Source: Sediminicola sp037203765 (GTDB lineage Bacteria > Bacteroidota > Bacteroidia > Flavobacteriales > Flavobacteriaceae). From it: 64,000 nucleotides of DNA. Position numbers and translations under genes: made by a program. Below are positions 9,729 through 17,764 of the stretch, in pieces. The stretch is taken from positions 186,001 to 250,000 of the forward strand of contig NZ_JBBCAS010000003.1 in the NCBI RefSeq assembly GCF_037203765.1, given 5' to 3'. The notes under the pieces are model-generated. The model was not told where the DNA came from. It saw only the letters and a program-made list of their open reading frames with translations, and searched no databases. Numbering within the stretch: position 1 is the stretch's first letter; every line of letters begins with the position of its first letter.

Positions 9729-9932
9729 TCATTTAAGGTATTTTTTTAATCGATAGAGCAACTTTTGCCCAACAGAGTGTTTTACGTTTATAAAGATCCA
9801 ATTGGATCTTGGAGAGTTGGTTTTTAACACTTCATTAACTAAAAAATCGATGAACTGCACAAATATTTGTTGTACTTCGGGTTTTTGACCAATCCAAGGG
9901 TTTAGATCAAACGTATATACTAAGGTGTAATC
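9729..9932 (-). pseudogene. Unidentified open remnant without a start codon
   Basis: On the minus strand 67 codons are open between a stop at 9935-9933 and a stop at 9731-9729. No ATG is present. The translation looks protein-like, with LVYTFDLNPWIGQKPEVQQI at the N-terminal end and FINVKHSVGQKLLYRLKKYL at the end. The basic, Leu-rich finish looks like a genuine protein C-terminus. I do not recognise the family. It lies 48 bp after the dehydrogenase remnant in the same direction, so it may be the tail of the next gene of a lost operon. It could also be chance. Confidence 0.35.
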
Positions 9933-9980
9933 CTAAAGTGGGAGAGGGAATATAATTGATCCTTCCTAATATGGTAAATG

Positions 9981-10190
9981 CTAAAGTTTACCTTCCACAG
10001 GGTAGTAGTGAGCGCTCTTAACATCATAAATTATTCCGGTTCCTGACAAATGGTAAGTCAAATCCAAGGTTATAAATTCTATGTGGGCAACAGTTAGCAC
10101 GATTGCTTCAATGCGACTTTCCGGTTTTTTTTGATATAAATATCTATGTTCTTTAAGCACATCTTCTAATGTGACGGCAATGGCACCTAT
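9981..10190 (-). pseudogene. C-terminal remnant of a second nucleotide-sugar dehydrogenase
   Basis: The minus strand reads LEDVLKEHRYLYQKKPESR, then IEAIVLTVAHIEFITLDL, then HLSGTGIIYDVKSAHYYPVE and GKL before a TAG at 9983-9981. The order and key residues match the C-terminal UDP-binding domain of the intact UDP-GalNAc dehydrogenase at 14328-15608, which has YDAVVLTVAHKEF, then LSENGVLYDVKG and a final R-L. Only about 70 codons survive, with no N-terminal NAD domain and no catalytic Cys. It has diverged well past a recent copy of the neighbour, so it is probably the end of an older, replaced gene. Confidence 0.65.
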
Positions 10191-10636
10191 TTTCTTACAA
10201 TATTATTTTTTAATGTATTGGTAAATGCGCAAAAGAATTGTTGAATTAATTGGTACGGAAGAATATTTTAGACTTAAATGTGTAAAAAAAAAGGTGTTAC
10301 AAGAAGGTGTCGCCCAAGCATTTAGGAATTAGATTAAGGGAATAAATTTTTAATATTGAGCAACTAATAATAATATGAAGAAGTAATAAAAGTATTAAAA
10401 GAACCAAGGGCAAACATAATATACCGAGTTGCACCGAAAATGTGCTCAAATTATTTTAGTGCTACTTTGGCTCTGCATTGTGATAGTTCATTAATTAATT
10501 TCTTTATTTTAAAGGAGTTTGGGATCTAGTATTGATTAAATTGCCTTTTTCAATGATTAATGTTATTACTTTAGTTAATTACAGTAGCAAGCAAAAACAG
10601 TAAAAAGAAGATATTTTCGCTGTTTTTATTTGTCAC
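10191..10636. other. Non-coding gap with no recognised feature
   Basis: About 450 bp of AT-rich sequence between the dehydrogenase remnant and the alpha/beta hydrolase gene. I see no open frame of note, no convincing hairpin and no repeat. Given the remnants just below it, it is probably further decayed coding sequence. Confidence 0.4.
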
Positions 10637-11752
10637 TTATTTTAATTCAATCCATATTTGATTTAAACTCCATTCTGAAATTTTATGCTCCGTATGTGTA
10701 GTATCAGAAAGTACTTGAAATCTCCCATTTTTGAATTTTTTAACCAAATTGGATATAAAGGTATCGTATTGTAGATAACCGTCGCCGCCATAACAACAAG
10801 GGTCGTATTTATTCAAAATTTGGGTTTGTGAACGATTTTCCCCTGTAGCTCCAAGAATATATAAATCCAAATAGTTTATTTTGGTGTATACCTCGGGAAA
10901 TGTTTGTTCGAAATCTCCATAGTTCCTAGATTGTTCTTGGTAACGGAGAAACATAGGTGATGTTCCAGCTACAGGAAAGCTAGCTCTAATCCTCGTATCC
11001 ATGGCCGCAACCAAAGTGGTCGTCCAGCCTCCGCCGCTTACACCTACCATAGTTATATCCTTAAATTTTTTACCATCAGCATAATTGAGCATAGTGATTA
11101 CTGGAGCAATAAAGTATTGCAGTGGGTGGTCTAAATACTTAAACTCCTCATGATTGGATAATTGTATTTTCCCGATTTTTGGTATCTCTACTACTGGCCT
11201 ATTGTTTCTACCTTTTAAGGGCATAGAAAATGCATACACCGTGAAGCCTTTGTCTACTAAATAAGCAATGGTCTTTTTTCCGATTAGAAAATCCCCGTCA
11301 TGACCTTGATGATATAACACTAATCGGTTGTTTCCTACCTTTGGATGAAGGATATAACCAATGGATTGTATATTATATTTTTGAGTGATTTGAAACTTTT
11401 CTATTTGATTTAGATTGGCGAGGTCCTTAAAAGAATCATCCTTTACAGTTAAAATGGTATCATATTTCAGTTCCATTAGGTTCTGTTCACCGAATAACAA
11501 TACCCTTAATACTGTCCGCAGGGAATCACTGGTAGCCTCTGTTACAGAAACTAGCGCTTCGAGGTCTTTTTTGTCATAAGCAACATTCTCTAGGGCATTT
11601 TCAAGTTGTATTTCTGTATTGTCTTGCAGGCTTTTGAGTAAACTGTACGGGAATACTTGGTATTTGCCTATAAGTACACCATACAATAAGGCCGCAAGCA
11701 ATAATATACTAATTATGCCTAAACGAATTATTCCTTTTTTACCCATTATCAT
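10637..11752 (-). CDS. Membrane-anchored alpha/beta hydrolase of the polysaccharide locus
   Basis: A 371-residue protein with one N-terminal membrane segment (LGIISILLLAALLYGVLIG), then an extracytoplasmic alpha/beta hydrolase fold. An oxyanion-side motif is LYHQGHDGDF, the nucleophile elbow is GVSGGGW, and a late His lies in SDTTHTEHK. A Cys pair in DPCCYGGDG is unusual. The fold covers esterases, acyl hydrolases and peptidases. In this operon a periplasmic polysaccharide esterase, such as a deacetylase, is the likeliest role, but that is inference. It starts with ATG at 11752 or 11746, 45 bp after the GT2 gene, and is followed by about 1 kb of decayed sequence. Confidence 0.75.
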   Translation of the reverse strand: MIMGKKGIIRLGIISILLLAALLYGVLIGKYQVFPYSLLKSLQDNTEIQLENALENVAYDKKDLEALVSVTEATSDSLRTVLRVLLFGEQNLMELKYDTILTVKDDSFKDLANLNQIEKFQITQKYNIQSIGYILHPKVGNNRLVLYHQGHDGDFLIGKKTIAYLVDKGFTVYAFSMPLKGRNNRPVVEIPKIGKIQLSNHEEFKYLDHPLQYFIAPVITMLNYADGKKFKDITMVGVSGGGWTTTLVAAMDTRIRASFPVAGTSPMFLRYQEQSRNYGDFEQTFPEVYTKINYLDLYILGATGENRSQTQILNKYDPCCYGGDGYLQYDTFISNLVKKFKNGRFQVLSDTTHTEHKISEWSLNQIWIELK

Positions 11753-11797
11753 ATCTTATTTGAAAAGTTGGACATACGTATTTAGAAAAAGGAATTA

Positions 11798-12688
11798 TTA
11801 GGTCTTCTTAATTAATTTTAACGGCAAGCTAAATAGAAAAATTAAAAATATTACAAATAACTTTGACCCTGATAACTTAGTTCCATTGTCTTGATAAGTT
11901 AATCTCGACCTGAAATAACTAAATGCCATATTTCTATAATAATTGGCACTCAAAATCTGCAATATATTTAAAGGTTCCAATTCATAATATGCACTATAAT
12001 ATATTCGTTTCATAACCTTTAATTTTGATTTTTTTTGCTGTGTAAGTCCATGGGGATTAGAAAAATAAGTACGGTGAATGATGTTTACACACAAAAAATC
12101 ATAGTCTTTATTAATTCTATTCCAACTGACGCTAGGACTTACTCTGGAATTCGGATTAGTGTATTTTTTATATTTTTTCAATACAGAGGTACGCCAACTA
12201 TGCCACTTTTCCCCGGCTACATTTTTTTTTCTTTTTAAAACACGTTCTTTAAAACCGACCTGCCAGAAATTTTTTGGCCAAGGCTCTCCGATCAATTTGC
12301 CTTCTTCATCTTGCACTATTGTCCATACAGCACCAATTTTATCTGAATTTTCACTTCTTTCAATAGTCTCCCAAATTAATTTCAAATCTTGTAAGGTGTT
12401 TGGGGCAAAGGTGTCATCGGCATCGGCATTGATGGTAATAGGTCTTGTGCACAGGTCTATACCAGCATTTAAGGCATAGGCTTTACCTTGGTTTTTGGAC
12501 ATTTTATGGTAGATGATATCAAACTTGCAATTTAATTTCCATGCATCAACAATTTCTTGGGTTTCGTCCGAACTACCATCGTCAGAAATGATCCATTCGA
12601 AATTTTGATAAGTTTGCGCTATTAAGGAATCATATACCCTATGTATAAGATGCGCAGAGTTGTATGTTGTGGTTAATATGCTAAACAT
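11798..12688 (-). CDS. GT2-family glycosyltransferase
   Basis: A 296-residue GT-A fold inverting glycosyltransferase. The N-terminus FSILTTTYNSAHLIHRVYDS starts the nucleotide-binding fold. SDDGSSDET and NADADDTF are the conserved acidic motifs that bind the nucleotide sugar and metal. A C-terminal hydrophobic and basic tail (LFVIFLIFLFSLPLKLIKK) probably attaches it to the membrane. The start ATG lies 6 bp after the flippase stop, so the two are surely co-transcribed. It would add one sugar of the repeat unit; donor not determinable. Confidence 0.9.
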   Translation of the reverse strand: MFSILTTTYNSAHLIHRVYDSLIAQTYQNFEWIISDDGSSDETQEIVDAWKLNCKFDIIYHKMSKNQGKAYALNAGIDLCTRPITINADADDTFAPNTLQDLKLIWETIERSENSDKIGAVWTIVQDEEGKLIGEPWPKNFWQVGFKERVLKRKKNVAGEKWHSWRTSVLKKYKKYTNPNSRVSPSVSWNRINKDYDFLCVNIIHRTYFSNPHGLTQQKKSKLKVMKRIYYSAYYELEPLNILQILSANYYRNMAFSYFRSRLTYQDNGTKLSGSKLFVIFLIFLFSLPLKLIKKT

Positions 12689-12694
12689 ATGTTA

Positions 12695-14227
12695 TTATTT
12701 TATAATGGATGATTTTAATCGTTTTACAAGATCCCTGCAATAAGAGTTACTAGCATAAAGTAAAAAGCCATAAATAACCGCGCTAATTAAACTTATCAAA
12801 AGAACGTTCAAAATCCATTGATAGTAATTAATGGGTTTTGTAATTATATAAGACAAAATAAAATACGTTATTATCAGACTAAATACATATGTTAGGTGTA
12901 GTTTTAAAACTCCAAATACATAGGTCATGTGGCTGCTCTTAAAACCCCATTTATATACATAATAAGGTCGCCATAATCCTTCTATGCTCAATACACTGCA
13001 GAAAGTACCGATCAATAGGCCAACTATACCTATTTGTTGAACTAGTATAATAGAGAGCGTTAGATTAATTATACTTTTTATAATAGGTGCCCAGACGTCA
13101 TCGTAAAGACCATAAGCCTGCTTAAAAACTTCGGTAGGCTGCACCACTTGTCGAAGGTAAAAGATGGCTGCAAAAACAATCACCGTATTTTCTGATAAAA
13201 TATATTTTTGGCCCAACCACAGGCCAATAAACGGGTTGATCAGATAATAAATATTAATTGCGCCGAATCCTCCAATAAAATAGCGTAGGACCATCATTTC
13301 CCAAAACACTTGTTTAATGTTGTCAGGCTTATTTTCTGCTACCAAATTGCCAACACTAGCTTTAGAACCGGCAAACGCCTTTGTAACCAAGGTTCCCAAA
13401 TTTACCAATACCATTTGGTAGTTGGCAAAATAGGCTACCAATTCTGCGCTCAAGAAAAAGAAAATAAGTATATTATCGAGGCCATTGGCAAAAAATTCCC
13501 CTATTTTGTGAATACTTATTTGCTTGATCTTTTTCACCATCATTGTATAACTCTGAAACTTGCGCTCATCTTTGCTAACCTTTTTTGAAAGTAAAAGCCA
13601 GGGGTATTCCGTGAATATTTTTTTCCGAATAAGTATGGTGTACAAAAGCCCGGATAGTACCTCCAAGGAAATCCATAAAACAAAGCTTTGCAAATAGAAT
13701 ACAGAGAATGCCTGCAAAACAATCTTGGAAATATTAAAAGTTTGATAATACTTTGCTACTATATAATCCTTCTGATCGGCTTGTAGGAGAATAATATGGT
13801 AATTAAAAAAATATCCAAGTAAAGAGCCAGATAGTAATCCGAAGAAGGTCAAGTAAACCAACCATAAATTTATTTCCACGTCCTGGAAGATCAATGGAAA
13901 AAAGAGAGAAAGTATGAAGCTGCCGACCAATATGAACAAGCCTATTTTCTTATAGATATGTCCAAAAAAATTAATAATGTGGTTAATCTCCCTATGATTC
14001 CCTTGGTGCAATGGTTTGTATAAGGTATAACCAATGGCAGTGCCAATACCCAATTCTGCAAGATTTATAAAGGTTAGAAAACTACCTAAGGTAGAAACGA
14101 TACCCATAAATTCATCACCTAGGCCATCCAGAAAAATTTTTCGGGAGACGAATTGTGAAGTAATAAATAGGACGTGGAAAAATAAACCAACCTTTGCGTT
14201 CCTAATGGTATTGGCCAATCTAGACAT
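12695..14227 (-). CDS. wzx: Wzx-like oligosaccharide flippase
   Basis: A 510-residue membrane protein with about 12-14 predicted helices. It belongs to the polysaccharide-transport branch of the MOP exporter superfamily. The N-terminus has SQFVSRKIFLDGLGDEFMGI and NLAELGIGTAIGYTLYKPL, typical of Wzx proteins of Bacteroidota. It would flip the undecaprenyl-diphosphate-linked repeat to the periplasmic face for the Wzy-like polymerase. It starts with ATG at 14227, 100 bp after the dehydrogenase gene, and is almost directly followed by the GT2 gene. Confidence 0.9.
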   Translation of the reverse strand: MSRLANTIRNAKVGLFFHVLFITSQFVSRKIFLDGLGDEFMGIVSTLGSFLTFINLAELGIGTAIGYTLYKPLHQGNHREINHIINFFGHIYKKIGLFILVGSFILSLFFPLIFQDVEINLWLVYLTFFGLLSGSLLGYFFNYHIILLQADQKDYIVAKYYQTFNISKIVLQAFSVFYLQSFVLWISLEVLSGLLYTILIRKKIFTEYPWLLLSKKVSKDERKFQSYTMMVKKIKQISIHKIGEFFANGLDNILIFFFLSAELVAYFANYQMVLVNLGTLVTKAFAGSKASVGNLVAENKPDNIKQVFWEMMVLRYFIGGFGAINIYYLINPFIGLWLGQKYILSENTVIVFAAIFYLRQVVQPTEVFKQAYGLYDDVWAPIIKSIINLTLSIILVQQIGIVGLLIGTFCSVLSIEGLWRPYYVYKWGFKSSHMTYVFGVLKLHLTYVFSLIITYFILSYIITKPINYYQWILNVLLISLISAVIYGFLLYASNSYCRDLVKRLKSSIIK

Positions 14228-14327
14228 ATGATTGTCTTATAAATAATTGTTGTTCGATAGGGTGTGCGTTATCATCGTTTGGTAAATTATATGCAGGTAA
14301 TTTGTGTATTATCATTTTAGGGAGACC

Positions 14328-15608
14328 TTACAAACGCGCATCCACCCGCTCTTTTACAATCCCTTTTACGTCATATAACACTCCGTTCTCCGAGAGCATG
14401 GCCCTAAGTTCCATTTTAAGGAATTCCTTATGTGCAACAGTTAAAACAACTGCATCATATTTTTTTGTAGGCGTTTCTTTGGTAGTATCCAAATTATATT
14501 CATGTTTAACTTCCTTCGGCGAAGCCCAAGGGTCATATACCGTCACCTCTGCACCATAACTCATTAAGTTGTTTATTACATCAACTGCCTTGGTGTTCCG
14601 AACGTCAGGACAGTTTTCCTTAAATGTGATGCCCAACACCAGTATTTTAGATCCTTTCACTTTAATGTCCCTTTGAACCATTAGTTTTACAACTTCTGAA
14701 GCAACATATTTGCCCATCCCATCATTCATGCGTCTCCCGGTCAGTATAATCTCTGGATGATATCCGAATTCTTGAGCTTTTTGTGCCAGATAATATGGAT
14801 CTACTCCAATGCAATGTCCGCCTACAAGGCCTGGTTTAAAAGGTAGGAAATTCCATTTGGTGCCTGCAGCTTCCAATACTTCATGGGTGTCAATGTCCAT
14901 AAGGTTAAATATCTTGGCCAATTCGTTTACAAAGGCAATGTTGATATCACGTTGTGAATTTTCAATGACCTTTGCCGCTTCTGCCACTTTAATACTGGGG
15001 GCTAAATGGGTGCCTGCCGAAATGATGGAGGCGTATAAATCGTTTACTTTCTTCCCAATTTCTGGAGTGGAGCCGGAGGTAACTTTCAGAATCTTCTCTA
15101 CGGTATGCTCCTTATCGCCCGGGTTGATCCGTTCCGGGGAGTAACCAGCAAAAAAATCCTGATTAAATTTAAGCCCACTTATCCGTTCCAGCACAGGTAC
15201 GCATTCATCTTCGGTAGCTCCAGGGTATACTGTAGATTCATAGACTACGATGTCCCCTTTCTTCAAGACCTTGCCTACGGTCTCACTGGCCTTGTACAGC
15301 GGTGTTAGAACAGGCCTATTGGTAGAATCCACAGGGGTGGGGACGGTTACTATATAATAGTTACAATCCGCTATATCATCTAAGTTATCAGTACAAAACA
15401 GACCGGTTTTCATCTGTGGCGTTTCACATAAAACAGCTTGTAACACTTCGTCTTCCACTTCCAGGGTACTATCTGTCCCTGTCTTAAGTTCTTTAATCCT
15501 ATTTTGGTTAATATCAAAGCCTATGGTTGCGTATTTGGTTGCGAACAGACGGGCCAAGGGAAGGCCTACATAGCCCAACCCTATTACTGCAATCTTATTT
15601 TTAGTCAT
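14328..15608 (-). CDS. tviB: UDP-N-acetyl-D-galactosamine/glucosamine 6-dehydrogenase (TviB/WbpO type)
   Basis: A 426-residue NAD-dependent nucleotide-sugar dehydrogenase that oxidises C6 of a UDP-HexNAc to the uronic acid. The N-terminal NAD motif is IAVIGLGYVGLPLARLFATK. YSPERINPGDKEH is characteristic of the TviB/WbpO branch, and the catalytic Cys is at about residue 266 in GGHCIGVDPYYL. The C-terminal UDP-binding domain has LGITFKENCPDVRNTK and VLTVAHKEF. It is 18 bp downstream of the UDP-GlcNAc 4-epimerase gene, the pairing seen in Vi-antigen and WbpO/WbpP systems, so UDP-GalNAcA is the expected product. Confidence 0.9.
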   Translation of the reverse strand: MTKNKIAVIGLGYVGLPLARLFATKYATIGFDINQNRIKELKTGTDSTLEVEDEVLQAVLCETPQMKTGLFCTDNLDDIADCNYYIVTVPTPVDSTNRPVLTPLYKASETVGKVLKKGDIVVYESTVYPGATEDECVPVLERISGLKFNQDFFAGYSPERINPGDKEHTVEKILKVTSGSTPEIGKKVNDLYASIISAGTHLAPSIKVAEAAKVIENSQRDINIAFVNELAKIFNLMDIDTHEVLEAAGTKWNFLPFKPGLVGGHCIGVDPYYLAQKAQEFGYHPEIILTGRRMNDGMGKYVASEVVKLMVQRDIKVKGSKILVLGITFKENCPDVRNTKAVDVINNLMSYGAEVTVYDPWASPKEVKHEYNLDTTKETPTKKYDAVVLTVAHKEFLKMELRAMLSENGVLYDVKGIVKERVDARL

Positions 15609-15626
15609 TTTCTTAATTTATATGTA

Positions 15627-16625
15627 TTACTTTAAATTTTTCCAATACCACTTAACTGCTTCTTTAAGACCCGTTTCAATATTAAATTGGGGATCGTACC
15701 CTAATAAGGTTTTGGCTTTATCTATGGAGGCAAGGGAGTGTGGGACATCTCCTTGGCGGTTTGGACCATAATGCACCTCTACTTGTGCGATTTTAGGGTC
15801 AAATTCGCTTAGGTATTCTTTTAAAAGGCCTACCAACTGTTTTAAATCTGTACGTTCCCCATAGGCCACATTGTAAACTGTATTGATTGCGTCTTTGTTA
15901 GGGGTATGGATTGCCCTAAGGTTCATTTGTACTACGTTGTCTATGTATGTGAAATCTCTGGAATAACTTCCATCGCCATTGATAATCGGTGACTCATGGT
16001 TCATAAGTTGCATTACAAATTTTGGTATTACGGCGGCGTAGGCCCCATTGGGATCTTGTTTCCGTCCAAAAACATTAAAATAACGCAACCCAATAGTCTC
16101 CAAACCATAGGTCTTACTGAAAATTTCGGCGTATAATTCGTTTACATATTTAGTAATAGCGTAGGGGGAGAGGGGTTTGCCAATTACGTCTTCCACCTTG
16201 GGAAGGCCTTTGCTATCCCCATATGTAGAGGAGCTTGCGGCATATACAAAGCGTTTAACCTTGGCATCCCGCGCAGCTACCAGCATGTTTAAAAATCCGG
16301 AAACATTTACCGCATTGGAGGTAATAGGGTCGTTGATCGACCTGGGTACGGATCCCAAAGCCGCCTGGTGCAATATAAAATCCACTCCTTCACAGGCTTT
16401 TTGGCAATCCTCCAGGATTCTTATATCGCCTTCTATTAATTTAAACTTCGAATTAGGCAGTAAATGGGCAATATTCTCTCGTTTCCCGGTAGCAAAATTA
16501 TCCAAACAAGTTACAACATTGCCATTTTTTAAAAGTGCTTCACAAAGGTTGGAGCCAATAAAACCTGCACCACCTGTAATAAGTATAGATTTATTCGGGT
16601 CTAAATTTATATCCATTATCGACAT
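15627..16625 (-). CDS. tviC: UDP-N-acetylglucosamine 4-epimerase (WbpP/TviC type)
   Basis: A 332-residue extended short-chain dehydrogenase. The NAD motif is ITGGAGFIGSNLCEALL. The active site has AASSSTYGDS and the Y-x3-K pair in LSPYAITKYVNELYAE. GLPKVEDVIGKPLSPYA is close to the WbpP signature of epimerases preferring N-acetylated substrates, and YFNVFGRKQDPNGAYAAVIP follows. It interconverts UDP-GlcNAc and UDP-GalNAc, or their uronic acids, in the cytoplasm. It can start at ATG 16625 or 16616. The adjacent dehydrogenase makes UDP-GalNAcA the joint product by family knowledge. Confidence 0.88.
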   Translation of the reverse strand: MSIMDINLDPNKSILITGGAGFIGSNLCEALLKNGNVVTCLDNFATGKRENIAHLLPNSKFKLIEGDIRILEDCQKACEGVDFILHQAALGSVPRSINDPITSNAVNVSGFLNMLVAARDAKVKRFVYAASSSTYGDSKGLPKVEDVIGKPLSPYAITKYVNELYAEIFSKTYGLETIGLRYFNVFGRKQDPNGAYAAVIPKFVMQLMNHESPIINGDGSYSRDFTYIDNVVQMNLRAIHTPNKDAINTVYNVAYGERTDLKQLVGLLKEYLSEFDPKIAQVEVHYGPNRQGDVPHSLASIDKAKTLLGYDPQFNIETGLKEAVKWYWKNLK

Positions 16626-16738
16626 TTATAATTTTTTAGGATTTGATAAATAATTTTGGGGTGTAAAATTATTTTTTTTTTAACTTAAGTTAGATAACTA
16701 AACGATTTTAAATCTTTTCGGTCATGATCAAATGGTTG

Positions 16739-17764
16739 TCAAATATTGTAATAGCCTTTATACCAATCAATAAATTCTGAAACGCCTTCTTTTATAGAGG
16801 TATCGGGACTATAGTTATAATCTTGGATCAGATCATCCACATTGGCCCACGTTCTTGATACATCCCCAGGTTGCATTGGGAGCATATTTTTTTGGGCCTC
16901 AACACCAATTTTTTCTTCTATGGATTCTATAAAATCGGTCAGTTTTACGGTATTATTGTTCCCTATGTTATAGATTTTATAGAGGGGCCTTTCTTTCCTT
17001 TTGTCGATGGATTCAATTAATATTCGTTCAATTCCCTCAACAATATCGTCGATATAGGTAAAATCCCGCTCCATGTTCCCATGGTTGAAAACATCTATAG
17101 GCTTGTTTTTGATGATAGCATCGGTAAAAAGAAACAAAGCCATGTCCGGTCTTCCCCATGGCCCATATACCGTAAAGAACCGCAGTCCTGTGGTTGGTAT
17201 TCCAAACAAATGACTGTATGTATGTGCCATCAGTTCATTACTCTTTTTACTGGCGGCATATAAGCTAATAGGGTGGTCTACATTGTCTGTTGTGGAAAAA
17301 GGAACTTTTTTATTCAATCCATAAACACTACTGCTGCTGGCATAGACCAAATGTTCAATTTGATGGTGCCTGCAGCATTCCAATAGGTTTACAAAGCCTA
17401 CAATATTGCTATCAACATAGGCAGACGGGTTCTCAAGACTGTAACGAACCCCGGCCTGTGCAGCAAGATTACAAACGACATTGAATTTTTCTTTTTCGAA
17501 GAGTTTTGATAGATTCTCCTTATCTTCCAAGCTTAAACGAACAAAAGTAAATTTTTCGCCATGCTTTTTGCCTTGGCAACTATTTAAATCGATCTCAGCC
17601 CCTTCCTTGTCAATGCCCAACTCTTTTAACCGCCCATATTTAAGGCCTTGATCGTAATAGTCATTAATGTTGTCAATACCAATAACTGTAAATCCCTTGT
17701 TTAAAAGGGATTCGCAAAGATGGTAGCCTATGAATCCGGCTGCTCCGGTTACTAATATTTTCAA
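16739..17764 (-). CDS. UDP-glucuronate 4-epimerase
   Basis: A 341-residue extended short-chain dehydrogenase that converts UDP-GlcA to UDP-GalA. The NAD motif is ILVTGAAGFIGYHLCESLL, followed by IDNINDYYDQGLKYGRL, typical of bacterial and plant UDP-glucuronate epimerases. The active site has YASSSSVYG and Y-x3-K in SLYAASKKSNELMAH, with GLRFFTVYGPWGRPDMALFL after it. The start codon is TTG at 17764 and forms a 4-base TTGA overlap with the stop of the UDP-glucose dehydrogenase gene, a translational coupling arrangement. The two genes form a two-step UDP-Glc to UDP-GalA module. Confidence 0.9.
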   Translation of the reverse strand: MKILVTGAAGFIGYHLCESLLNKGFTVIGIDNINDYYDQGLKYGRLKELGIDKEGAEIDLNSCQGKKHGEKFTFVRLSLEDKENLSKLFEKEKFNVVCNLAAQAGVRYSLENPSAYVDSNIVGFVNLLECCRHHQIEHLVYASSSSVYGLNKKVPFSTTDNVDHPISLYAASKKSNELMAHTYSHLFGIPTTGLRFFTVYGPWGRPDMALFLFTDAIIKNKPIDVFNHGNMERDFTYIDDIVEGIERILIESIDKRKERPLYKIYNIGNNNTVKLTDFIESIEEKIGVEAQKNMLPMQPGDVSRTWANVDDLIQDYNYSPDTSIKEGVSEFIDWYKGYYNI

